Both the position numbers and the translations under genes were made by a program. Shown piece after piece: positions 51,201-58,272 of a DNA stretch of 64,000 bases (position 1 is the first letter of the stretch; the number at the start of each line of letters is the position of its first letter). The notes below the pieces were generated by a model. It made no database searches and had not been told where the DNA came from. It worked only from the letters and a program-made list of their open reading frames with translations. The stretch is taken from the NCBI RefSeq assembly GCF_004343705.1, contig NZ_SKFH01000006.1, positions 62,001 through 126,000 on the forward strand, written 5' to 3'. The stretch is from Flaviaesturariibacter aridisoli. GTDB taxonomy: Bacteria > Bacteroidota > Bacteroidia > Chitinophagales > Chitinophagaceae.

Positions 51201-51707
51201 CTGCTGCGCGCACTGCTCCGCGGCCCCGTTGGTTATCCACAGGTGAATGCCGTGGAAGCGCTGCTTCGCAACAAGCAGCCGCTCGTTGTAGCCGATGTGC
51301 TGCCGCTGGCCGCCGACCGCGGCACCCGCCCCGCGCTGTATACGGCGCTGCAGGGACTCAAGCGTGCCGATCTTTTCCCGGTCAAATACCGCAACCAGTC
51401 TTCCTTCGCGGAGAGTGCCGTATACTCGGCCGCCAATGATGAATACGAACTGAAACGCTCTGTGTTCGTAGGCACCCGCGATGAGCTGGTGAATGGACGA
51501 AAGCGTCGCTTCTACCTGTATAAGGTCTTCTTTGTCGGCGACGACGCGAAAGCCGGCTATCCCGCCGTGGCCGGCCCGTTCAGCACCAACCCTGCCGAGC
51601 CGAGCAACGACGACGTTACGGCCCACGTGTCGTACGTAGCCTACAGCGCGAAAACGATGCAGGATTGCATCCGGGAGTTTATCGATGACGAATTGTCCGA
51701 CCAATAG
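48225..51707 (+). CDS. Large secreted TraB/GumN-domain multidomain protein
   Basis: A 1160-residue exported protein. The signal peptide ends near V-S-A-Q (25). A TraB/GumN (TIKI-like) domain spans about 30-300 with the paired GxxH motifs Y-L-W-G-T-V-H (48-54) and M-G-A-A-H-L-P-G, plus the A-M-E-L-D glutamate. Such motifs suggest a metal-dependent hydrolase, by analogy to TIKI proteases. Three roughly 150-residue modules follow (about 300-470, 475-640, 640-810), each starting with an S-Y-S-V-x-x-P-G or similar stretch. A helical, HEAT-like region runs to the end. ATG 48225 is chosen for the signal peptide. Confidence 0.75.
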   Translation: MSSFSLRLRTSFLLLLVVAATAVSAQTAPLPKTLLWRISGKGLARPSYLWGTVHIKDRRVFRFTDSLYRFLETSDGYAMELDPEEATATVVRFYAEKDTTPLLRDLLSPADFRRVGPKLEKELGIAAEAITQRRAWMYLQDHADLPVRKDDMPEAMDVYLYTIARSKQKVVTGIEDLKDQFDPAEEMKTVLDVERLLKHNRHEIGYYEDLVRVYVAQDLSRVERMTASDTAGIEELVRRNRKMARRLDSLMALRPTFFTMGAAHLPGNDGVISLLRARGFTVEPVLGGRKIDPSDYHFERSQIGWVRSQNDSASYSVETPGAIAPVGTPPPGMAMSVHADVHTEIAYFLMDFLVGGNDPIDSVIVQRFALLRQGKKKAGPIRRLLVNGRSAYEMLMEDEEKTHYRVRGIGNGPEVILLMIGTQDERELKSTDAERFFGSLKILRTRSLPLAATSNEPWQEYSDSTRGYSVQFPGAPEKDADMLQQLRAVDAGSWRIETRSWFDATNARFYVLAVRETLPGYIITDPNSIIEEAVTNLQARPGISITNIDTVRRDKYPQMRVNGFNRAGGLSVRYFQLVRGNRVYLLLTTTNSGGPDSLLADRFFRSFRLLPYPTDRWTTQSDSARSFSSTAPAPFERSTETQTADGLSVQYVAHDSVRKTSFYVDVHPLSRYRWYTSDSAFFRRWRDTYYQYGDSVLSTVPITNGTVQGYEYRFRNELKTISTRRLRILPSGDSLYMLYSYLPETEVEGNGADACFRDFRIASPGPFVRDRGNVAQLLAALRSNDTTVRTPAVAFLEEAVFEKKDLPALQEALLEPYFDFDSTGTTIHDHLLKAVGGMDDPSTATFLPQAYRRLAPNSPVKLSLLGLLAQQQTDAAYDSLKALLLLGPPPAGYSSVLSSALTDSLALTRRLFPEVAGLFRDSISTDWLLPATARLLDSGLLKKSDLAPYSAQLLQQAKNRVHAHIGGNDNWLLRINNVITFLQYWNEPAGNTLLRALLRGPVGYPQVNAVEALLRNKQPLVVADVLPLAADRGTRPALYTALQGLKRADLFPVKYRNQSSFAESAVYSAANDEYELKRSVFVGTRDELVNGRKRRFYLYKVFFVGDDAKAGYPAVAGPFSTNPAEPSNDDVTAHVSYVAYSAKTMQDCIREFIDDELSDQ

Positions 51708-51738
51708 CTGCCGGCGTACTTTTACGGAAAGGAATGTT

Positions 51739-52623
51739 ATGAAAAGCGCCGCGCGTTTCCTGTTGTGCTGCCTGCCGCTGTGGCTGGCCCTGCGTGCCGG
51801 CGCGCAGGGCGACTACCCGCCGACGCTCCTGTGGCGGATCTCGGGCGCCGGGCTGAATGCAGACTCCTACCTGTGGGGCACCATCCACCTGCAGGACCGC
51901 CGCGTATTCGCTTTTACCGACTCCCTGTATTATTTTCTGGACCAGACCCGCGCCTTTGCCATGGAGCTCGATCCTGAGCGGGCAGGGGCGGAGCTGTTGC
52001 CGTTCATGCTGGCGCAAGACACATCGGCCTTTGTGTATACCGTGCTTCCCGATTCGGTGTTTCGCAAGCTGGGTCCTGTGCTGGAGCGCGCGTTGAACAA
52101 GCCTGCACGGACCGTCCGGCGCAAGGAAGCCTGGCTCTATGCGCAGCTGCGACCCTACCGCCGGCGCCGCCCCGACGATATGGAGCAGCCGATGGACCTG
52201 TATCTACAGCAGTTGGCGCGCCGCGGGGGTAAGCCGGTGCTGGGCATCGAAGACCTTAGCGACCAGTTCAACCTCGAGGAAGTGCTCAGCGGCCCCTTCG
52301 ATACACAGGGCATTCTCGACAGCGAAGAGTCGGTGCGGGCGCAGACGGAGCAGTTGACCCAGCTGTACCTGCGGCAGGACCTGGCCGGCATCGAGCGACT
52401 CAGCTACGGCGACAGCTCGGAGTTTGTACGCAAGTTGCTGCGGCGCAACCGGAAGATGGCGGTACGTATGGACAGCATCGCGCGGCGGCAACCTACTTTT
52501 TTCGCCATCGGCGCCGGGCACCTGCCGGGCCCGGAAGGCGTGCTGGCGCTGTTGCGGCGGCGCGGCTTCAGCGTCACGCCGGTGCTCGGCGGACGTCCCA
52601 TCGAGCCGCGAACAGAACGGTAA
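51739..52623 (+). CDS. TraB/GumN-domain protein, paralogue of its neighbour
   Basis: A 294-residue secreted protein made of a signal peptide (F-L-L-C-C-L-P-L-W-L-A-L-R-A-G-A-Q) and a single TraB/GumN domain. It is closely similar to the N-terminal domain of the preceding gene: both read L-L-W-R-I-S-G-x-G-L, then Y-L-W-G-T-x-H and R-R-V-F-x-F-T-D-S-L-Y. Metal-site motifs G-T-I-H (47-50) and I-G-A-G-H-L-P-G are intact. It starts 31 bp after the larger gene, pointing to tandem duplication followed by domain gain or loss. It ends 73 bp before the next start, with a palindromic operator in between. Confidence 0.82.
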   Translation: MKSAARFLLCCLPLWLALRAGAQGDYPPTLLWRISGAGLNADSYLWGTIHLQDRRVFAFTDSLYYFLDQTRAFAMELDPERAGAELLPFMLAQDTSAFVYTVLPDSVFRKLGPVLERALNKPARTVRRKEAWLYAQLRPYRRRRPDDMEQPMDLYLQQLARRGGKPVLGIEDLSDQFNLEEVLSGPFDTQGILDSEESVRAQTEQLTQLYLRQDLAGIERLSYGDSSEFVRKLLRRNRKMAVRMDSIARRQPTFFAIGAGHLPGPEGVLALLRRRGFSVTPVLGGRPIEPRTER

Positions 52624-52672
52624 GTGAAAAATAGTTTGCGAAAAGTTTGGAATAGAGCGGGAAAGAGTATTT

Positions 52673-52689
52673 ACTTTGTAATGCAAAGT
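52673..52689. promoter_or_regulatory. Operator 1: ACTTTG-N5-CAAAGT
   Basis: Perfect 6+5+6 palindrome (ACTTTG-TAATG-CAAAGT) ending 7 bp before the ATG at 52697. It matches operator 2 in both half-sites, spacer length and distance to the start codon. It is the likely binding site for the HTH regulator encoded at 53332. Confidence 0.75.
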
Positions 52690-52696
52690 GCTTTTT

Positions 52697-53335
52697 ATGA
52701 ATGAGCAAACCCAATCCCTCGAGGCGATCCAGGACATCCGCCGCCTGATGAACCGCTCCAGCCGCTTTTTGTCGCTGAGCGGATTGAGCGGTATTGCCGC
52801 CGGCATCTGGGCGTTGGTGGGTGCTTTCGTGGCGGCGCGGCTTCTGGCACCCTACCACGGACGCCTGCTGAATACCTACCAGGTTCGTGAAGTAGAGGCG
52901 CTCATCTGGTCGCTGCTGCTGCTGGCGGGAGGCGTGTTTGCGCTGGCGCTGGCTTCCGCGTTCTTCTTTACCTGGCGCCGCGCGCGTCGCCGCGGGTTGC
53001 CCATCTGGGACCGCACCGCGCGCCAGCTTACCACCAACATACTCATCCCGCTCATCACGGGCGGCTTGGTCATCCTGTGGTTGCTGCAGCTTCGCCTGCC
53101 CGTGCTGGTGGCGCCGGTATGCCTCATCTTTTACGGTCTCGCGCTGGTGAATGCCAGTAAATATACGGTCAACGATATCCGTTACCTCGGTGTACTGGAG
53201 ATCCTGCTCGGCCTGATCAATACGCAGTACCTTGGCTACGGGCTTTATTTCTGGGCGCTCGGCTTCGGGCTGCTGCATATCGTATACGGTTTTATCATGT
53301 GGTGGAAAAACGAGCGTTCGGACAAGGAAGCATGA
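52697..53335 (+). CDS. Six-helix membrane protein, first gene of the HTH operon
   Basis: A 212-residue membrane protein with a soluble N-terminal 25 residues (E-A-I-Q-D-I-R-R-L-M-N-R-S-S) and about six transmembrane helices (about 27-48, 70-95, 112-130, 133-150, 158-175, 178-200). I do not recognise a named family beyond the pattern of Bacteroidota membrane proteins paired with a small HTH regulator. It overlaps the regulator gene by 4 bp (ATGA), so the two products are made together. Operator 1 lies directly upstream. Confidence 0.75.
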   Translation: MNEQTQSLEAIQDIRRLMNRSSRFLSLSGLSGIAAGIWALVGAFVAARLLAPYHGRLLNTYQVREVEALIWSLLLLAGGVFALALASAFFFTWRRARRRGLPIWDRTARQLTTNILIPLITGGLVILWLLQLRLPVLVAPVCLIFYGLALVNASKYTVNDIRYLGVLEILLGLINTQYLGYGLYFWALGFGLLHIVYGFIMWWKNERSDKEA

Positions 53336-53637
53336 GCCACAAGAATCCCATAGCAGGCCTCAATAAACTGTTCGATAACCGGATCCGCCTGGGTGTGATG
53401 AGCATTCTCGCGGTCAACGAGGAGGTAAGCTTCAACGACCTGAAGCAGTTGCTGGAAGTGACCGACGGCAACCTCGCCACGCACCTCGTAAGCCTGGAAG
53501 AGAACGGCCTGCTCAAGGTGCACAAGGGATTCATCGGGCGCAAAACCAACACCACCTATTCCATCACCAAAGCCGGGGAGAAGTCTTTCAACGACCACAT
53601 CCAGGCGCTCGAAAAAATGATCCGCGGTATCAAGTAA
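53332..53637 (+). CDS. Small winged-helix transcriptional regulator (HTH_27/ArsR-PadR-like)
   Basis: A 101-residue single-domain DNA-binding protein. F-D-N-R-I-R-L-G-V-M-S-I-L opens the winged helix. The helix-turn-helix is S-F-N-D-L-K-Q-L-L-E-V-T-D-G-N-L-A-T-H-L (about 33-52), and the wing is G-F-I-G-R-K-T-N-T-T-Y-S-I-T. It lacks any ligand domain or metal-binding Cys pairs, so it is probably a dimeric repressor controlled by something in its operon. Two matched 17-bp palindromes bracket it, one before its own operon and one before the next gene. Confidence 0.9.
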   Translation: MSHKNPIAGLNKLFDNRIRLGVMSILAVNEEVSFNDLKQLLEVTDGNLATHLVSLEENGLLKVHKGFIGRKTNTTYSITKAGEKSFNDHIQALEKMIRGIK

Positions 53638-53654
53638 TTTTTTTTTGCCCTTAC

Positions 53655-53671
53655 ACTTTGAAATACAAAGT
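53655..53671. promoter_or_regulatory. Operator 2: ACTTTG-N5-CAAAGT
   Basis: Perfect palindrome (ACTTTG-AAATA-CAAAGT) ending 7 bp before the ATG at 53679. The sequence after it (RCTTTTTATGA) is the same as after operator 1, indicating a duplicated control region. Confidence 0.75.
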
Positions 53672-53678
53672 ACTTTTT

Positions 53679-54188
53679 ATGAAAAATGAATTTCCCCTCC
53701 AACGCATCCGCCTTCGCCTCGCGCTCTTCATCGTTGCGCTCTTTGTCAGCGGCCTCACCGTGTGGCCCGCTGCTGCGGAGCTGCGCTTTGCCCTGCAGCT
53801 GGTGCCCGCCGGCAGCCCTGTGGCTGGCTGGCTGGGCCAGGTGCTGGCGGCCTATGAAGAAGTGAATGCAACACACGCTTTCCTCTACTATGGCTACGAC
53901 TGGCTTGCCTTCGCCCACCTCGTGCTGGCCGCACTTTTCATCGGCCCCTGGCGCGACCCGGTACGCAACCGCTGGGTACTTGAGTTCGGGATCGGGGCCT
54001 GCATCGCCATCTTTCCCCTTGCCTTTATTGCCGGCGGCCTGCGCGGCATCCCGTTCTGGTGGCAGCTGGTCGACTGCAGCTTCGGCGTCATCGGGCTCGT
54101 CGTGCTGTGGCCCTGCTACCGGGCGGTGCGCAACTATGAACGTGGACCCCAACATCGATACACCGAAACCCAAAATCAATACGCATGA
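53679..54188 (+). CDS. Four-helix membrane protein
   Basis: A 169-residue membrane protein with about four helices (about 9-30, 66-86, 98-118, 124-146) and the pattern Y-E-E-V-N-A-T-H-A-F-L-Y-Y-G-Y-D-W-L-A near residue 55. Its family is not recognised. It directly follows operator 2 and overlaps the radical SAM gene by 4 bp, so it is the first gene of the second transcription unit controlled by the HTH protein. Confidence 0.7.
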   Translation: MKNEFPLQRIRLRLALFIVALFVSGLTVWPAAAELRFALQLVPAGSPVAGWLGQVLAAYEEVNATHAFLYYGYDWLAFAHLVLAALFIGPWRDPVRNRWVLEFGIGACIAIFPLAFIAGGLRGIPFWWQLVDCSFGVIGLVVLWPCYRAVRNYERGPQHRYTETQNQYA

Positions 54189-55582
54189 AAATCAAGATGA
54201 TCCTGCCGGCATTGATGGAAGCCAAAAGCCCCTTCTGGCGACCGATCAAGTACTCGCTCTTCCCGCCCCTCGGCCTGGCCACACTCGCCGCTTTTACATC
54301 GCCTTCCGACGAGGTGGAGCTTTGCGACGAGCATGTGGAGGAAGTACGCAGCGACGATGCGCCTGATCTCGTGGTCATTCAGGTGTACATCACCAACGCG
54401 GCACGCGCCTACGAGCTGGCCGACAGCTACCGCAGGCGCGGCATACATGTGTGCCTCGGCGGACTGCATGTTACATCGCTGCCGCTCGAGGCAGGCGCCC
54501 ACGGCGACACCATTTTCATCGGGCCGGGAGAGGATACCTTCCCGGAATTCCTCAGCGACTTCCGTAATGGCTCGGCGAAGCGGGTGTATGTAAACCGTGA
54601 GTGCAGCCTGCAGGCCCTGCCGCCAGTGCGGCGCGACCTTATCCGGCGCGAGCGTTACCTCGTGCCCAACTCGCTCGTGGTGTCGAGGGGCTGCCCGCAC
54701 CACTGCAGCTTTTGTTATAAGGATGCTTTTTTCGAAGGCGGCCGATCGTTTTACACGCAACAGGTGGACGCGGCGCTGGCCGAAATAGACTGGCTGCCCG
54801 GCAGGCACCTGTATTTTCTCGATGACCACTTGCTGGGCAACCAGCGATTTGCTTCCTCCCTGTTTGCCGGTATGAGCGGGATGGGCCGGCTCTTCCAGGG
54901 GGCTTCCACCGTGGATGCGGTAGTGCGGGGCAACCTGATCGAACAGGCCGCACGTGCGGGGCTGCGCAGCACCTTCGTCGGGTTTGAAACCCTCAGCGCC
55001 GCCAACCTGGCGCAGGGCAACAAACGGCAGAACCTGGGCCGCGACTACGGCGAGGCCATCCGCCGCCTGCACGACCTGGGCATCATGATCAATGGTTCCT
55101 TCGTATTCGGACTCGATGACGATGGCCCCGACGTGTTTGCCCGCACCGTCGACTGGGCCGTGCAGCAAGGACTCACCACGGCCACTTTTCACATATTGAC
55201 GCCGTACCCCGGCACCCGCCTTTTTGCAGATATGGAAAAGGAAGGCCGCATCCTGCACCGCGACTGGAGCAAGTACGATACGCGGCAGGTAGTGTACCAG
55301 ACGCGCGGCCTCGATGCGGTGACGCTGAAGAAGGGATATGACCGCGCCTACAAAGACTTCTATTCCTGGCGGAACGTGTGGCGGGCCAGCGCGCAGCACG
55401 CCGCCTGGCGCGACCGTATCCGGCACTTTTCATATGCCGGCGGCTGGAAAAAGTTTGAGCCACTCTGGAACTTCCTGATAAAAACCGGTGGCCTGTCGCG
55501 CATGTTGCCACTGCTCGAATCCATCCTGTGTACCGAGGCGGGGAGCCGCAAGGAAGATCGCTTCCGTCCCGCCATCGCCTGA
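54185..55582 (+). CDS. B12-binding-type radical SAM protein
   Basis: A 465-residue protein. The N-terminal roughly 135 residues resemble a cobalamin-binding domain (F-P-P-L-G-L-A-T-L-A-A-F, L-G-G-L-H-V-T-S-L-P). The radical SAM core has cluster motif C-P-H-H-C-S-F-C (near 170) in V-V-S-R-G-C-P. T-F-V-G-F-E-T-L and F-V-F-G-L-D-D-D continue the core. The B12 domain lacks an obvious D-x-H-x-x-G, so cobalamin may be bound base-on or not at all. Reactions in this class include methylations and rearrangements on lipids or peptides. Its place among membrane proteins suggests a lipid-linked or membrane substrate. Confidence 0.85.
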   Translation: MKIKMILPALMEAKSPFWRPIKYSLFPPLGLATLAAFTSPSDEVELCDEHVEEVRSDDAPDLVVIQVYITNAARAYELADSYRRRGIHVCLGGLHVTSLPLEAGAHGDTIFIGPGEDTFPEFLSDFRNGSAKRVYVNRECSLQALPPVRRDLIRRERYLVPNSLVVSRGCPHHCSFCYKDAFFEGGRSFYTQQVDAALAEIDWLPGRHLYFLDDHLLGNQRFASSLFAGMSGMGRLFQGASTVDAVVRGNLIEQAARAGLRSTFVGFETLSAANLAQGNKRQNLGRDYGEAIRRLHDLGIMINGSFVFGLDDDGPDVFARTVDWAVQQGLTTATFHILTPYPGTRLFADMEKEGRILHRDWSKYDTRQVVYQTRGLDAVTLKKGYDRAYKDFYSWRNVWRASAQHAAWRDRIRHFSYAGGWKKFEPLWNFLIKTGGLSRMLPLLESILCTEAGSRKEDRFRPAIA

Positions 55583-55697
55583 ATCCCTGTCGTTGCCTGA
55601 ACCAATGTGCCCAGCCTTTCCAAACGCTGTGGCCGTCGCTGCTGCGTTGCCACATGCGGTTTTCTTAACCATCTTATCACCGGTCAAACATGACGCT

Positions 55698-56102
55698 ATG
55701 AACACCTTTCGCTTTGTACTCTACACCTGGTTGTGTACGGTCGTGGCTTACCCGCCTCTTGTGTTGCTCTTCGATGTGCTCACCCGTAGTAATACGGAAG
55801 GGCGCCTCTTCTTTCCGCTGCTTGCCGGCGCCTTTGTGCTCGGGATCCCGGGCTTACTGCTTGGCTGGCTTTCCCTGTCGCTGCTGCAGGTGCGGCGCCT
55901 GCCACTGCTGGTTCAATATTGCCTGTGGACGGGTGCCGTGCTGTTGCTGATCTACCTCACGCTGACGGTGCTCGGCGGGCCGCGCCTGCTCGATATCCAC
56001 GGCGAGCTGGCCCGCTTCGTACTACCGCTTTTCGGCGCCGCCATGCTGGTGCTGCTGCTGCGCTATCCCTACTTCCGCGAAATCCCTCTTAACGAATACT
56101 AA
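55698..56102 (+). CDS. Small four-helix membrane protein
   Basis: A 134-residue protein that is nearly all membrane: helices at about 5-25, 38-58, 72-94 and 105-122. It ends in a charged tail (Y-F-R-E-I-P-L-N-E-Y). No family is recognised. It lies 115 bp after the radical SAM gene and 10 bp before creD. The frame is open upstream, but ATG 55698 gives the membrane protein start. Confidence 0.65.
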   Translation: MNTFRFVLYTWLCTVVAYPPLVLLFDVLTRSNTEGRLFFPLLAGAFVLGIPGLLLGWLSLSLLQVRRLPLLVQYCLWTGAVLLLIYLTLTVLGGPRLLDIHGELARFVLPLFGAAMLVLLLRYPYFREIPLNEY

Positions 56103-56112
56103 ATCCACATGT

Positions 56113-57432
56113 ATGGTCTCCCATCTGAATGAGCAATCTTCCAAAAGCAAGATCCTGATCAAAGTCGCCGTCGTCGCCGTCATCATCCTCGTGCTCCTGC
56201 TGCCGGCATGGAAAATAGAGCAGCTGGTGTCCGAGCGCGAAGAGCGGCAAAAAGAAGCCGTGGCCGAAGTGAGCGACAAATGGGCCGGCCGGCAGCTGCT
56301 GGGCGGGCCGATGCTGGTGCTCCCGTACCTCATTCGCTATACCACCGCAGAGGGCAAGCAGATGCAGTCGCGGCACTACGCTTACTTCCTGCCCGCACGC
56401 CTCGACCTGAAGGCATCCGCCAGCCCGCAGGAGCGGCACCGCGGTATTTACAAAGTGATGCTGTATTCGGCACAGGTTGCCATGAGCGGGGAATTCGACA
56501 CCCCCGACCTGGCATTGCTGCATATCAGTCCCGATCAGGTGCTGTGGGGCGAAGCCTTTGTCAGCCTGCGCTTGTCGGATGTGCGCGGCCTAAACGAGGA
56601 GTTGAGCCTCAACTGGAACGGCCGGCGCCTCCTGTTTGCGCCTAACACGTCGCCGGATCCCTACAGCGATTCGTCGCTGGCCGCACCGCTGCCGCTGCAA
56701 GGCCCCTTTGACCTCGGGCACACGGTATTCTCCGGCAACCTGCAGCTGAATGGTTCGCAGCAACTGCTGTTCGCACCTCTGGGAAAGACCACGACCGTAG
56801 AACTACAGTCGTCGTGGCCGCACCCGAGCTTCAGCGGCACCGGCCTGCCGCAGCGGAGCAGCGTTACGCCGAAAGGCTTCACGGCTGCCTGGCGGAGCCT
56901 GGCCCACCGCCGCAATTTTCCGCAACAGTTCCGTGATGCCGACCGCATCGACAGCCGCACCTACGACCTGTCGGCTTCCGCCTTTGGCGTCGATCTGTTT
57001 GTGCCCGTAAATGCCTACCAGAAAACGCTGCGCTCGGTGAAGTACTGCCTGCTCTGCATCGTGCTCACGTTCACCGCGTTCTTCCTCATCGAGGTGGTGC
57101 ACAAGCGATCGGTGCACCCGTTCCAGTACGGACTGATCGGGCTGGCCCTGATCCTTTTTTACGCGCTGCTGCTCTCGTTCTCGGAGTATATCGGTTTCAA
57201 CCCCGCCTATGGGGTGGCTACGGTTGCCACAGTGGGCCTGATCGGCTGGTTTGTGCGGGGACTGCTTCAGTCGGGGCGCCTCAGCACCTTGCTGTCTGCC
57301 GTGCTGGTGCTGCTTTACGGCTACGTGTTTACCATTTTGCAGCTACAGGATTTTGCCCTCCTGCTGGGCAGTGTCGGACTTTTCTTCACCCTCGCCGTGG
57401 TCATGTATTTCTCACGGAAGATCAACTGGTAA
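56113..57432 (+). CDS. creD: CreD-family inner membrane protein
   Basis: A 439-residue protein of the CreD family. An N-terminal helix (about 16-36) is followed by the periplasmic domain with the family stretch W-A-G-R-Q-L-L-G-G-P-M-L-V-L-P-Y. A C-terminal block of about five or six helices (about 310-436) contains F-Q-Y-G-L-I-G-L-A-L-I-L-F-Y and G-F-N-P-A-Y. CreD is an envelope protein of unknown action, linked in Enterobacteria and Aeromonas to CreBC-type regulation. Here it lies in a Bacteroidota-type cluster headed by the HTH_27-like regulator, without a CreBC two-component pair. Confidence 0.92.
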   Translation: MVSHLNEQSSKSKILIKVAVVAVIILVLLLPAWKIEQLVSEREERQKEAVAEVSDKWAGRQLLGGPMLVLPYLIRYTTAEGKQMQSRHYAYFLPARLDLKASASPQERHRGIYKVMLYSAQVAMSGEFDTPDLALLHISPDQVLWGEAFVSLRLSDVRGLNEELSLNWNGRRLLFAPNTSPDPYSDSSLAAPLPLQGPFDLGHTVFSGNLQLNGSQQLLFAPLGKTTTVELQSSWPHPSFSGTGLPQRSSVTPKGFTAAWRSLAHRRNFPQQFRDADRIDSRTYDLSASAFGVDLFVPVNAYQKTLRSVKYCLLCIVLTFTAFFLIEVVHKRSVHPFQYGLIGLALILFYALLLSFSEYIGFNPAYGVATVATVGLIGWFVRGLLQSGRLSTLLSAVLVLLYGYVFTILQLQDFALLLGSVGLFFTLAVVMYFSRKINW

Positions 57433-57435
57433 CCC

Positions 57436-58125
57436 ATGCGTTTTTTCAACCGGATCGTTGCTGCCGTTCGTCGCCTTGACGCCGCCGAGCGGGTGCTGCT
57501 GGCCTCTATCGCTTTTCCCGCAGGCCTTTCCGCCTGGCGCTTTGCCTACAGCGGCAGCCGCTTTTTTCTTTTTCTCAACTGGAACCTGCTGCTGGCCCTC
57601 ATCCCTTTTCTCCTCACCCGGCAGCTGCTGCGCCGCGTCGATTGGATCGAAAGCCGTTGGGGCTTCCGCTTCCTGTTCGGGCTGTGGCTGCTGTTTCTCC
57701 CCAACACGTTTTACATCAGCACCGACCTGCTTCACCTGCGGCAGCGGCCCGGGCTTCCACTCTGGTACGACCTGGTGCTGTTGCTGGCCTTTGCCTGGAA
57801 CGGCTTGTTGCTGGGGGTACAATCGTTATGGCAGATGGAGCGCGTGCTGCTGGCGCGCTGGGGCTTGCGGCGCAGCTGGCTCTTCGTATTCCCGGTGCTC
57901 GCCCTGTGCAGCTTCGGGGTGTACATCGGCCGCTACCTGCGCTACAATAGCTGGGACCTGCTGCTGGCGCCGGGTGGCCTGGCCCGCGACCTGTTCGACC
58001 TTTTTCGTCATCCCTTCGCCAACCGCTTCGACTGGAGCATGATCGTGTGCTTCTTCGGGTTTCTCGTGCTGGTGTACGAATCGATGCGGCGCACGGCAGC
58101 AGAGAAAGGGCCAGGAGGCAATTAA
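57436..58125 (+). CDS. DUF1361 membrane protein
   Basis: A 229-residue polytopic protein that matches DUF1361: L-N-L-L-L-A-L-I-P-F-like helices (here L-N-W-N-L-L-L-A-L-I-P-F), then F-L-P-N-T-F-Y-I-S-T-D-L-L-H-L (near 92-107), G-V-Y-I-G-R-Y-L-R-Y-N-S-W-D near 162, and about seven helices. Function unknown. It starts 3 bp after creD and ends the cluster, before a strong hairpin terminator. Confidence 0.85.
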   Translation: MRFFNRIVAAVRRLDAAERVLLASIAFPAGLSAWRFAYSGSRFFLFLNWNLLLALIPFLLTRQLLRRVDWIESRWGFRFLFGLWLLFLPNTFYISTDLLHLRQRPGLPLWYDLVLLLAFAWNGLLLGVQSLWQMERVLLARWGLRRSWLFVFPVLALCSFGVYIGRYLRYNSWDLLLAPGGLARDLFDLFRHPFANRFDWSMIVCFFGFLVLVYESMRRTAAEKGPGGN

Positions 58126-58250
58126 GGTTTCTAACCACGAAGAAAAAAGAGAATACGGTATTCGCGATGCCATACAAAAACGTCCCGCCGAGAGGCGGGA
58201 CGTTTTTCTTTGCGTAACAACTTCGTTGCTTATTCTCTTAGCGGTTCAAA
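58126..58250. repeat. Dispersed hairpin-centred element, copy 2 (inverted)
   Basis: It holds AAAGAGAATACGGTATTCGCG (58147-58167), the AACGTCCCGCC hairpin (58176-58207), TTCTTTGCG, and TTCTCTTAGCGGTTC (58232-58246). Each part is the complement of one in the element at 36725-36895, in reverse order. Confidence 0.7.
58176..58207. terminator. Bidirectional terminator between DUF1361 and the 1162-residue gene
   Basis: AAAAACGTCCCGCC-GAGA-GGCGGGACGTTTTT: perfect 14-bp stem in the convergent gap. Confidence 0.85.
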
Positions 58251-58272
58251 ACGCTTCTTTCACTTTCGGCTC

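Noticed and set aside
49125-51704. 859-codon open frame on the minus strand
   Set aside because: Antisense shadow of the large TraB/GumN gene.
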